Assembly: GCA_947564305.1 (NCBI GenBank)
Contig: CANOBT010000141.1
Coordinates: forward strand, 1 to 14,242
DNA length: 14,242 nucleotides
Source of the DNA: an uncultured Lachnospiraceae bacterium
Lineage (GTDB): Bacteria; Bacillota_A; Clostridia; Lachnospirales; Lachnospiraceae
Reading direction: 5' to 3'
Shown here in pieces: positions 1-6,796 of this stretch. Both the position numbers and the translations under genes were made by a program. The notes under the pieces are model-generated. The model was not told where the DNA came from. It was given only the letters and a program-made list of their open reading frames with translations, and did not search any database. The stretch's first letter is position 1. The number at the start of each line of letters is the position of its first letter.

Positions 1-3
1 AAT

Positions 4-93
4 GGTATATACTGTTTTCTATAAGACATCATCCTTTGCAGGTTATTGTTTTCTTGACAAGAACAGTATACACCCACAAAGGCTTGATGTCTT
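4..93. other. Interleaved inverted repeats upstream of the Septu-like operon (possible pseudoknot RNA or DNA element)
   Basis: Two independent inverted repeats are interleaved here. Arm A (4-16) is the reverse complement of 62-74 in 12 of 13 positions; as RNA it could extend by a U-G and a U-A pair (17-61, 18-60). Arm B (23-31, AAGACATCA) pairs perfectly with 85-93, and 33-38 (CCTTTG) pairs with 77-82. The order is A-B-A'-B', so the stems are not nested: as RNA they would form a pseudoknot or two mutually exclusive folds. Between them, 51-63 is a 13-base palindrome, TTCTTG-A-CAAGAA. The element ends 90 bases before the ATPase start codon. No known RNA family was recognised. It could be a leader RNA, a small RNA, an operator region or a mobile-element remnant. 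The pairing is read directly from the sequence; its function is unknown. Confidence 0.5.
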
Positions 94-183
94 TAGTTTT
101 AAGTCATTTTATACAACTTTGGTAAAATTTCAAATTTGCTCATTTATAGATAATAGCAAAGAATTCCGAGAGGAGAAATACAG

Positions 184-1416
184 ATGGAGCATTTTATCGA
201 GGAAATTAGAATTAAGGAGTTAAGACATTTATCTAATATAACGATATCATTGAATTCGGAAAGTCGGCAGCATTTGATGATTACCGGAAAAAATGGTTCA
301 GGAAAAACAACGCTGCTGTTGGCTCTTCAAAAATATCTGCAGGCAATTAATAACGGGGAATTAATGGACGTACAAAATAATAGTAGTGCATTGCTTTGGA
401 TTGCAGAAAGGAATTTGAAAAATGCAAAGAATGAAAGCGAAAAGTTTAAAGCGCAACAAAATTGTCAAAAATGGAAGGGACAGATAGAACAATATAATAA
501 AGGAATAGAGATACTGTTTAATAAGTGTGATGATTTAGAAGCACTATATGAGCAGGGGGATTTTGTCACAGCATTTTTTCCGGCAAACAGAAAGACACAG
601 ATTATCCGTACCCGTGGAGTAGAAGATATTAAGCTGGAGAATTCTTATAGTATCGACTCTGAGCCGGGAGAACTTTTGCTGAAGTACATGGTTCATTTAA
701 AAACACAGCAGATTTATGCAAGAAATGAAGGAGATATGATACATGCTGATAGAATTCAAAAATGGTTTGACAGGTTTGTAAAAGCTCTGCGGATTTTATT
801 GGATGATGATACGATTACATTAGAGTATGCTTATAAAGAATATGACTTTAAAATACATGAAAATGGAAGGAAACCGTTTGGGTTTGATGAACTTTCTGAT
901 GGTTATTCGTCAGTGATCCATATTGTATCGGATTTGATTTTAAGGATGGATAAAAACTGGCTATTGAGTGATTCACTGAGTGAATACAATATAGAAGGAA
1001 TCGTGTTGATTGATGAACTTGAGACGCATCTTCATATTGAATTGCAGAAGAAGATACTTCCATTTTTAACAGAATTTTTCCCAAGAATTCAGTTTATTAT
1101 TTCCACCCATTCCCCGTATATATTGAATTCAATTCCTAATGCGAAGGCATTTGACTTGGAGAACTGTGTAGAAATAGAGGATATGTTTGTATATTCTTCG
1201 GACGAATTGGCAGAAGGGTATTTTGAAGCAGATGAATATTCTGATGAATTAAAAAAGAGTATAGAAAGATATGAATATCTGGTGAAAAAAACAGAATTGA
1301 CCGAGGATGAACGCGCGGAGAGAGCGAAACTACGCAGCCTATTAAAAAGCATTCCAAATGGTTTTGCTCAGGAGGCGAGAGATAAATTTGCTGAGATAGA
1401 GGGTAAACGCTTATGA
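184..1416 (+). CDS. ptuA: PtuA-like AAA/ABC-type ATPase of a Septu-like anti-phage system
   Basis: This 410-residue ATPase is the predicted sensor/regulatory half of a two-gene defence module. Walker A is GKNGSGKTT (residues 35-43). A long insertion (about 50-230) rich in charged and helical residues follows, then a signature-like LSDGY (237-241), Walker B IVLIDELETHLH (273-284) and the H-loop STHSP (308-311, His309). This layout matches OLD/SMC-like AAA ATPases such as PtuA. The charged tail (about 350-410) looks helical. The start is ATG 184, with AGGAG at 171-175 eight bases upstream. Its stop codon overlaps the next gene's start in ATGA, so the two are translationally coupled. In known Septu systems PtuA assembles with the HNH nuclease PtuB and controls it by nucleotide state; that role here is inferred from motifs and gene order. 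An RT-containing retron variant is not supported, because no reverse transcriptase lies between the start of the window and this gene. Confidence 0.8.
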   Translation: MEHFIEEIRIKELRHLSNITISLNSESRQHLMITGKNGSGKTTLLLALQKYLQAINNGELMDVQNNSSALLWIAERNLKNAKNESEKFKAQQNCQKWKGQIEQYNKGIEILFNKCDDLEALYEQGDFVTAFFPANRKTQIIRTRGVEDIKLENSYSIDSEPGELLLKYMVHLKTQQIYARNEGDMIHADRIQKWFDRFVKALRILLDDDTITLEYAYKEYDFKIHENGRKPFGFDELSDGYSSVIHIVSDLILRMDKNWLLSDSLSEYNIEGIVLIDELETHLHIELQKKILPFLTEFFPRIQFIISTHSPYILNSIPNAKAFDLENCVEIEDMFVYSSDELAEGYFEADEYSDELKKSIERYEYLVKKTELTEDERAERAKLRSLLKSIPNGFAQEARDKFAEIEGKRL

Positions 1417-2093
1417 TAAAAATTGAGCGGAAGATGACAGACAAAGCACAAAAAGCGATTGAATCGTTGCAAAAGGCAAAAATAAAAAAGAGTACATGCA
1501 ATACTCCGGAGGTCAATGCTGCACTCCAGGAAATGTTTCATGGAAAATGCTATATATGTGAAAATAAGCAGATTACATCTTATCAAATAGAGCATTTGCA
1601 TCCGCATCGACAGGATGATATTGATTTAAAATATGACTGGAATAACCTTTTCTTAGCATGTGCTCATTGTAACAATATTAAGCTCGATAAATATGATCCG
1701 ATTATAGATTGTACAAAAGAAAATGTAGAGGAGCTGATTGCATTTCGGAAAAAGGGATATTTTGGGACGGAAGAGGAACTGGTATTTGAGGTATTAGATT
1801 CCAGAGAAGAAACGATAAATACGCAGAATCTTCTGCGAGAAGTATACTATGGTTCGACACCTCAGAAAAAAATGGAGGCTAAAATTTTAAGAAGAACCTT
1901 AAGGAAAGAGCTTTCTGCGTTTAAAGAGTACGTTCGTGAATATCAGGAGGCTGAGGATGAAGAGAAAGAAGATTTAAAGTACCTTTTGAAACAACAGCTA
2001 GGAGACAGATCGCCGTTTGCTGCTTTTAAGCGATGGCTGATAAGGGATAATAAAGAAGCTTATCCGGAATTATTAATGTACATACCTTCGTAA
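1413..2093 (+). CDS. ptuB: PtuB-like HNH endonuclease (Septu-like effector)
   Basis: This 226-residue protein carries a zinc-braced HNH nuclease fold in its first 100 residues: CYIC (Cys46, Cys49), EHLHPHR (Glu60-His61 with His63 and His65), NNLFLACAHC (Asn77-Asn78, Cys83, Cys86) and Lys90. The N-terminus and spacing resemble the retron/Septu-associated HNH family (PtuB, TIGR02646-like). The rest (about 125-226) is helical and highly charged, with an Arg/Lys-rich stretch near 149-156 and an acidic stretch near 170-177. The start ATG 1413 overlaps the ATPase stop by four bases; GAGGG just upstream can serve as ribosome binding site. The expected role is the DNA- or nucleic-acid-cleaving effector of the pair. 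The gene is as AT-rich as its partner and ends before a hairpin terminator. Identification as a nuclease is firm; the Septu label is inferred from the pairing. Confidence 0.8.
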   Translation: MIKIERKMTDKAQKAIESLQKAKIKKSTCNTPEVNAALQEMFHGKCYICENKQITSYQIEHLHPHRQDDIDLKYDWNNLFLACAHCNNIKLDKYDPIIDCTKENVEELIAFRKKGYFGTEEELVFEVLDSREETINTQNLLREVYYGSTPQKKMEAKILRRTLRKELSAFKEYVREYQEAEDEEKEDLKYLLKQQLGDRSPFAAFKRWLIRDNKEAYPELLMYIPS

Positions 2094-2177
2094 GAGAGTT
2101 AGAGTGGAAGTGGATTGATGGTAGCGTATTGAAACACAGACCGCCTTCTTCATTGAGGAAAAGCGGTTTGAACTAAT

Positions 2178-2202
2178 TCAGAGGGGCGTCTATCCCCTCT
2201 GA
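2178..2202. terminator. Hairpin terminator between convergent genes
   Basis: TCAGAGGGG (2178-2186) pairs perfectly with CCCCTCTGA (2194-2202) across a 7-base loop, nine base pairs in all. It is followed on the plus strand by CATTTT and on the minus strand by ATTAGTT, so it could serve both the HNH nuclease gene and the convergent HTH regulator. The T-runs are short, so termination strength is uncertain. A weaker hairpin, ACCGC/GCGGT (2140-2144 and 2163-2167), precedes it. Nothing else was recognised between 2094 and 2235. Confidence 0.65.
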
Positions 2203-2235
2203 CATTTTAGCTCTGCATATAAGATTATTGTAAAA

Positions 2236-2742
2236 TTACTGCCGTTTCAGCAGCCTTTTTTTGAATGCCTGAAATTTTGAAATGTATCTGCTAGTATATA
2301 ATACAGCAACCATCAGGATACCAAAAGACAAACCGGCACAGAAGTCTGCAATTGCCTCTGTATATCCGCTGTCAGCCAGCCCCATACCTTCTAATACTAA
2401 GAATATCACAAAGGATATTACGCCTACCCATGAAAAGATGTGCAGTTTTTTAATCAAACGCATTTTTTCTTCATTGCTGTAATCAGCTACTTTTAATACG
2501 GTTTCTTCTAATTCTTTATTCATTTTCTCACTTTTCCTTTCTCCATCGAGGATTTCTCCGATTTCTACTTCATAATAATTTGCAATCTGGATTAAGATAT
2601 CCAGGTCTGGCATATTTGAGCCGGTTTCCCAGCGCGAAATGGTTCTGCCAGTAACTCCTAGGATTTCTGCCAGGGCTTCCTGCGTAATCCCTTTTTCTTT
2701 GCGTAGACCTTTCAGGAATGTTCCAATTTTTTTCTGGTCCAT
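2236..2742 (-). CDS. XRE-family HTH regulator with two C-terminal transmembrane helices
   Basis: This 168-residue protein has an N-terminal Cro/C1-type helix-turn-helix (about residues 6-61, with GITQEALAEILGVTGRTISRWETG forming the helix-turn-helix core). A charged linker (66-100) leads to two hydrophobic segments: about 101-122 (HIFSWVGVISFVIFLVLEGM) and about 129-152 (around AGLSFGILMVAVLYT). A basic tail, KKRLLKRQ, follows. It is therefore predicted to bind DNA while anchored in the cytoplasmic membrane, with only a short external loop. The start is fixed by AAAGGAGG (2752-2759 on the minus strand) nine bases upstream of ATG. It converges on the Septu-like pair and diverges from the HTH-ATPase-nuclease gene. 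Membrane-tethered XRE proteins are common in Firmicutes but mostly uncharacterised. Targets could include its own dyad-rich upstream region; that is inference. There is no sensor domain beyond the helices. Confidence 0.85.
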   Translation of the reverse strand: MDQKKIGTFLKGLRKEKGITQEALAEILGVTGRTISRWETGSNMPDLDILIQIANYYEVEIGEILDGERKSEKMNKELEETVLKVADYSNEEKMRLIKKLHIFSWVGVISFVIFLVLEGMGLADSGYTEAIADFCAGLSFGILMVAVLYTSRYISKFQAFKKRLLKRQ

Positions 2743-2784
2743 TGTTGATGTCCTCCTTTCACGGACAGCGTATCAATTTGCCGG

Positions 2785-2844
2785 AGAAAAAAACACGACA
2801 CAAAGTGAGAAATGCTGTTTTTTTCTGACTAGACACAGGGTGTC
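2785..2844. promoter_or_regulatory. Dyad-rich divergent intergenic region, possible operators
   Basis: Two inverted repeats lie upstream of the minus-strand HTH gene. AGAAAAAAACA (2785-2795) pairs perfectly over 11 bases with TGTTTTTTTCT (2816-2826). GACAC-AGG-GTGTC (2832-2844) is a perfect 13-base dyad. The half-site GACACA also occurs at 2797-2802. Either of the two HTH proteins encoded on each side could bind here, autoregulation being typical for XRE proteins, but no binding site is known from the sequence. I found no convincing minus-strand -35/-10 pair. Confidence 0.35.
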
Positions 2845-2966
2845 CGGATGGTTTTAGCAGTCGTGTAATTATTTTATCATGATTTTAGGGGCTTTTCTAT
2901 AAAAGTTTGAGGACTTGTTCTATTTTGAATAAGGCAGCATGTCTCATAATTGAAACAAATAATATG

Positions 2967-2995
2967 TTGCTTTTTGAAACTGAATGAGCTATAAT
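2967..2995 (+). promoter_or_regulatory. Sigma-A-type promoter for the HTH-ATPase-nuclease gene
   Basis: TTGCTT (2967-2972) is followed after 17 bases by a perfect TATAAT (2990-2995). The -10 box ends 27 bases before the ATG at 3023, leaving a very short leader that includes AAAGGAGAGG at 3006-3015. The spacing and the perfect -10 are convincing; the -35 is weak (three of six consensus bases). Confidence 0.55.
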
Positions 2996-3022
2996 ATATA
3001 AAAAGAAAGGAGAGGTGCGGAA

Positions 3023-4948
3023 ATGAAAACAAAATTTCATGAATATCTAACAATGTTTCGAAAGCAAAGAGGATATACACAGGCACAAATGGCTGAGATG
3101 CTGGGAGTCTCCCGCTCCTCTTATACGAATTATGAGATGGGGAATCGTTCGCCTAATTTGGAGTCACTGGAGCGTATCAGTGAAATTCTGGACTGCTCTT
3201 TGGACGAGCTGTTTGGAAAGACGCCGACGAGGGCTTCTAATATAGTGCGTGAGGAATCATCACCATATTACACGAATGTGCGGGGCTTGCAGAATGGCAG
3301 GGGCAGGAGACTGGCAATTGGTACACAGGATTTCCGGAAACTCAGAGAACGGAAAGCGTATTATGTGGACAAGACATTGCTGATTGAAGAATTTTTGGAA
3401 TCTTGGTACGACGTGACGCTGATTACCAGGCCGAGGCGTTTTGGAAAGACCTTGAATATGTCCATGCTGGCGGAATTCTTGGATTGCACGAAGGACTCGA
3501 GTGATTTATTTGTAGATACCAGAATCAGCAACAGCTATTTGATGCAGGAGATGAATGCGCATCCAGTGATTTTTCTTTCGTTTCTCAATCTGAGGGGAGA
3601 TTGTGCGGAGCGGATGATGGACCAGCTGGGAGTGGCTTTGAAAGGAGAATATAGAAGATATCATGATATCATAAATGATGGTTCTCTGCCTGACGAACAG
3701 CGGGATGAGTTTAATCATATTTATGAATGTCTATGGCCGGTAAAGGGAACGAAGGAAGTGGAAGCATGTATTGTGAATTCCATTACCTCGCTCTGCCGGA
3801 TTTTGGAGTCCTATTATGGAAAAAAAGTTTATCTTCTGCTAGATGAGTATGATACTCCGTTTATTTCTGCAAATGCCCAAGGGTATTATGGCGAGGTACG
3901 AGGGATTCTGACAGAGCTGTTTACATCGTCTTTGAAAGGGAATCCGTCTATGGAAAGAGCAATATTGACAGGAATCCAGCGGGTGGCAAAAGAAAATATT
4001 TTTTCCGGCATTAATAATTTGAGTGTCTGCACGGTAAAGGATACTGAATATTCAGATTATTTTGGATTTACGGAGGAAGAAACAGAAGCGCTTCTGGAGT
4101 ATTGCGGGGTGGAATTTACGGATGATATTAGGACCATGTATGACGGATATCAGTTTGGAACAACGGAGGTTTATAATCCGTGGTCGGTGTCCTGCTATGC
4201 AGCGAGAAAAGAACTGGAATCTTACTGGGTGAATACCAGTGAGAACAGTATCATTAAACATGCGTTTGAGCAGAGAGGAGAGGCATTTCTCCGGAAGTAT
4301 AACGAATTGATTGAGAAAGGGACTGTGGATACAAAGGTAGAATTATCTGTTTCTTACTATGAAGAGCAAGACGATGCATCTCTTTGGGGACTTTTACTTA
4401 ATGCCGGGATGGTCACTGTCCAGGAAAAAGTGGAAAAGGGAATTTATAAACTCCGGATACCCAATGATGAAGTGCGAAAAGTATTTCAGGAACTGACAGC
4501 TTTCTGTTTAAAGCTGGAGGAGGGACATATTTCCGAGATGCTGCGGTATCTGCGGACGGAGGCTATGGAGAAATTCACGGAACAATACCAGTGGATTTTG
4601 TTGAGACTGCCCTCTTATCATGATTTGAAGGGTGAGAACAGCTACCATATGATGATGTTGGGAATGTGCGCTTTTATGCATCCATATTATGAAGTAAAAA
4701 GTAATCGAGAGAGCGGCAATGGGAGGAGTGATATACTCCTCTACTCACAGAAACCGGAGCTCCCTCATATGATTTTGGAATTTAAATATACAAAGGATGA
4801 GTCGCAGAATTTGGAAGAACTGGCGCAGGAGGCTATTGCTCAGATAAAAGATAAAAAATATGATGCGGATATGACCGGGAATGTATGTTACATTGGATTG
4901 GCGCACTGCGGGAAAAATGCGGAAGTAAAGTGGGAAAAAAGCAGATAG
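3023..4948 (+). CDS. XRE HTH fused to an AAA-like ATPase and PD-(D/E)XK nuclease domain
   Basis: This 641-residue protein has three parts. Residues about 5-64 are a Cro/C1-type HTH (YTQAQMAEMLGVSRSSYTNY). Residues about 95-390 are an AAA-like ATPase domain of the PF09820 type: IGTQDFRKLRERKAYYVDKT, a Walker A variant RPRRFGKT (136-143), Walker B VYLLLDEYDTP (269-279), GIQRVAKENIFSGINNL (317-333), YDGYQFG (373-379) and VYNPWSV (383-389). Residues about 535-630 are a PD-(D/E)XK nuclease domain of the PF08011/DUF1703 type, with Asp570 in GRSDILL and Glu586-x-Lys588 in ILEFKY. All three nuclease residues and the P-loop lysine (142) are intact. Most relatives are about 520-570 residues and start at the ATPase; here an extra HTH of about 80-90 residues is fused in frame. 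ATG 3023 has a good ribosome binding site. The family has no established function; nuclease activity and a mobile-element or defence role are inferences. Confidence 0.85.
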   Translation: MKTKFHEYLTMFRKQRGYTQAQMAEMLGVSRSSYTNYEMGNRSPNLESLERISEILDCSLDELFGKTPTRASNIVREESSPYYTNVRGLQNGRGRRLAIGTQDFRKLRERKAYYVDKTLLIEEFLESWYDVTLITRPRRFGKTLNMSMLAEFLDCTKDSSDLFVDTRISNSYLMQEMNAHPVIFLSFLNLRGDCAERMMDQLGVALKGEYRRYHDIINDGSLPDEQRDEFNHIYECLWPVKGTKEVEACIVNSITSLCRILESYYGKKVYLLLDEYDTPFISANAQGYYGEVRGILTELFTSSLKGNPSMERAILTGIQRVAKENIFSGINNLSVCTVKDTEYSDYFGFTEEETEALLEYCGVEFTDDIRTMYDGYQFGTTEVYNPWSVSCYAARKELESYWVNTSENSIIKHAFEQRGEAFLRKYNELIEKGTVDTKVELSVSYYEEQDDASLWGLLLNAGMVTVQEKVEKGIYKLRIPNDEVRKVFQELTAFCLKLEEGHISEMLRYLRTEAMEKFTEQYQWILLRLPSYHDLKGENSYHMMMLGMCAFMHPYYEVKSNRESGNGRSDILLYSQKPELPHMILEFKYTKDESQNLEELAQEAIAQIKDKKYDADMTGNVCYIGLAHCGKNAEVKWEKSR

Positions 4949-4991
4949 GGTTTCTGTGCGTATATAGCAAAAAACTCTAGGGAGGAACCTG

Positions 4992-5678
4992 ATGAAACGA
5001 ATATTTTTAGTTGAAGATGATATGACGATTGCGAAAAACCTGACCCGCCTGCTCTGCTCGGAGGGCTTTTATGTGACACACGCAGCTTCGCAACAGGAGG
5101 CATTTGCTATGATTGCAGAACAAAGATTTGACCTAAGCCTGGTGGATATTTCCCTGCCTGATGGGAATGGTTTTACGGTTTGCACAGAAATCAAAGGAGT
5201 CCAGGACATTCCTGTTATTTTTCTGACCGCATCAGGGGATGAAGCCAGCGTTGTGACGGGATTGAATATGGGAGGAGATGATTATATTACCAAGCCCTTT
5301 CGTCCGCGGGAATTGGTTGCGAGAATAAAAACAGCCCTGCGCAAATATGGGCGCGCTTCCACGACTTTTGAAATCTGCGGCCTCTATGTGGATACGGCAA
5401 GCGGCGTGGTGAAAAAGGATGGCGGTGAGGTTTCCCTTTCTGCTTTAGAATATCGTTTGCTGCTGATGTTTATCAGTAATCCGAAAACCATTATTACGAG
5501 AGACCGGCTGCTCAATGAACTGTGGGATGCAGCAGGAGAGTTTGTGACCAACAATACTTTGACTGTATATATCAAACGTCTTCGGGAAAAGATTGAGGCA
5601 GATCCGGCAAATCCGGAGATTATTTTGACGGTTCATGGAATGGGATACCGATTGGGGGATGATCATGCTTCGGAATAA
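4992..5678 (+). CDS. OmpR/PhoB-family response regulator
   Basis: This 228-residue DNA-binding response regulator is complete. The receiver domain (1-118) has the acidic pair Asp9/Asp10, phosphoacceptor Asp52 (LSLVDISLPDG), Thr79 and Lys101-Pro102 (ITKPF). The winged-helix output domain (about 127-223) includes LSALEYRLLLMFISNP, RDRLLNELW and VTNNTLTVYIKRLREKI, and ends in TVHGMGYRLG. ATG 4992 is preceded by GGGAGG (4980-4985). The gene lies 43 bases after the ATPase-nuclease gene with no clear terminator or promoter between them, so its own start of transcription is unclear. It overlaps the kinase gene by 14 bases, and the direct repeats at 6743-6783 are its likely target. The regulators of BceR-type bacitracin/lantibiotic modules are the closest functional analogues. 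Confidence 0.93.
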   Translation: MKRIFLVEDDMTIAKNLTRLLCSEGFYVTHAASQQEAFAMIAEQRFDLSLVDISLPDGNGFTVCTEIKGVQDIPVIFLTASGDEASVVTGLNMGGDDYITKPFRPRELVARIKTALRKYGRASTTFEICGLYVDTASGVVKKDGGEVSLSALEYRLLLMFISNPKTIITRDRLLNELWDAAGEFVTNNTLTVYIKRLREKIEADPANPEIILTVHGMGYRLGDDHASE

Positions 5679-6663
5679 AGAGCTCCGCCATTTTGCAGCC
5701 TGGTTCGCAGTTCTGGCAACAGTCTTAAGTGCAGTGGGATTTTCAGTGAATATGGCAGCAGGAGTCATGGCGCTTAGCTCAGCTTTGGGATTTGGACTGG
5801 TGTTCTATGTATTTACCAGAAGCAGGTATCAAAGAATTGCGAAGATTTCAGAGCAGATAGATATGGTGCTTCATGATACGGACTATCTGTTTATCAATGA
5901 GTCAGAGGAGGGAGAGCTTTCTATCCTGCAAAGTGAGATTACGAAAATGACTCTTCGCATTAGGGAACAGAATGCCGCTTTGAAAAGGGAAAAAGAGAAC
6001 CTTGCTGATTCGCTGGCAGATATTGCACATCAGCTTCGTACCCCTCTCACATCCATAAACTTGATATTGTCTTTATTGGAAAAGAATCCCAAAGAAAAGG
6101 AACGCAGGCAATTGCTGAGAGAAACTGAGGAATTGCTTGTACGGATGGAATGGCTGATTACTTCCCTGTTAAAATTGTCTCGTTTGGATGCGGGAATCGT
6201 GATATTCCAGGGCGGACCAGTGGATATGCGGGCGCTGGTCAATACAGCACTTCGCCCTCTTTTGATTCCTATGGAGCTGCATCAAATTGATTTGCAGATT
6301 CGTGTACCGGAAGGAATTGTGATTCAGGGGGATTTGGACTGGCTTTCAGAGGCTTTTCAGAATATTATTAAGAACTGTATGGAAAGTGCAGGAGAGGGCG
6401 GGAAGATTGAGATTGTCTGCGAGGACACGGTGTTGTTTACCGAAGTCAGCATTCATGACAGCGGGCCCGGTTTTAAAGAAAACGAACTGTCTTGTCTGTT
6501 TGAGCGGTTCTACCGCGGTAAAAATTCCAGGGCGGCCGGATATGGGATTGGGTTAGCACTCTGTAAGACGATTATTATCCGCCAGGGCGGGACTGTTGAT
6601 GCCGAGAATCATCCGCAGGGCGGAGCCGTATTTACCATACGTTTTCCTAAGGAACTGTCGTAA
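5665..6663 (+). CDS. Sensor histidine kinase with two closely spaced transmembrane helices
   Basis: Starting at ATG 5665 gives 332 residues. GGGGG at 5654-5658 sits six bases upstream, whereas in-frame ATGs at 5635 and 5659 lack a proper site; this start also places TM1 close to the N-terminus. Two membrane helices (about 10-29 and 33-50) are separated by only a few residues, so there is almost no extracellular sensor. Next come a linker/coil (about 53-115), a DHp domain with phosphorylatable His122 in ADIAHQLRTPLT, and the ATPase domain: N-box NIIKNCMESA (233-242), G1 DSGPGF (265-270) and G2 GYGIGLALCK (292-301). Short-loop kinases of the BceS kind typically sense through a partner ABC transporter, and one is encoded just downstream. 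Sensing through that permease is inference. The gene overlaps the response regulator by 14 bases. Confidence 0.92.
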   Translation: MLRNKELRHFAAWFAVLATVLSAVGFSVNMAAGVMALSSALGFGLVFYVFTRSRYQRIAKISEQIDMVLHDTDYLFINESEEGELSILQSEITKMTLRIREQNAALKREKENLADSLADIAHQLRTPLTSINLILSLLEKNPKEKERRQLLRETEELLVRMEWLITSLLKLSRLDAGIVIFQGGPVDMRALVNTALRPLLIPMELHQIDLQIRVPEGIVIQGDLDWLSEAFQNIIKNCMESAGEGGKIEIVCEDTVLFTEVSIHDSGPGFKENELSCLFERFYRGKNSRAAGYGIGLALCKTIIIRQGGTVDAENHPQGGAVFTIRFPKELS

Positions 6664-6742
6664 AACAACTTGTACATCCGGCTTTTCGGAATCCATACAC
6701 AGTAGGGGTCCAAATACCTTTTGATCCCAACATCATTTTAAA

Positions 6743-6783
6743 GTGACGAATCTCTCACAAAAAAGTCACGAAAATGTAAGGGT
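6743..6783 (+). promoter_or_regulatory. Direct repeats with 11-base spacing, likely response-regulator operator
   Basis: GTGACGAA (6743-6750), CTCACAAA (6754-6761) and GTCACGAA (6765-6772) begin exactly 11 bases apart, and a degenerate GTAAGGGT (6776-6783) continues the same phase. Direct repeats at one-helical-turn spacing are typical of OmpR/PhoB-family regulators. The array stops eight bases before the -10 box and takes the place of a -35, as expected for an activated promoter. Assignment to the regulator at 4992-5678 is inferred from position. Confidence 0.55.
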
Positions 6784-6790
6784 AGCTCTC

Positions 6791-6796
6791 TATTAT
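6791..6796 (+). promoter_or_regulatory. -10 box of the ABC transporter operon promoter
   Basis: TATTAT lies within TATTATATAG, giving an expected transcription start near 6803. The position of the -35 (about 6768-6773, ACGAAA) has no consensus match, which fits dependence on an activator bound to the adjacent repeats. This separates transporter transcription from the two-component genes, as in Bce-type modules. No terminator was seen after the kinase stop; 6664-6740 shows nothing convincing. Confidence 0.5.

Noticed and set aside
54..59. Perfect TTGACA as a -35 box for the Septu-like operon
   Set aside because: At 16-18 bases downstream there is only CAAAGG-like sequence and no -10, and the motif is part of the 13-base palindrome. 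Possible -10 boxes further down (TATACA at 110, TAAAAT at 123) lack a matching -35, so no promoter is called.
2..223. 73-codon open frame at the left edge
   Set aside because: It has no ribosome binding site, overlaps the start of the ATPase in another frame, covers the inverted-repeat element and has no recognisable protein features.
1..2093. Retron with Septu-type effector genes
   Set aside because: No reverse transcriptase gene lies between the structured element and the ATPase gene, and no msr/msd-like layout could be recognised. The region upstream of the window is unseen.
4961..4966. TATATA as a -10 box for the response regulator gene
   Set aside because: No -35-like sequence lies 16-18 bases upstream and there is no exact extended -10, so it cannot be supported.
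5635..5664. Longer histidine kinase N-terminus from ATG 5635
   Set aside because: The extra residues lie wholly inside the response regulator gene, have no ribosome binding site, and GGGGG correctly precedes ATG 5665.
6677..6690. TCCG-GCTTTT-CGGA hairpin after the kinase as a terminator
   Set aside because: It has only four base pairs and no following T-run, so it would not be an efficient terminator.
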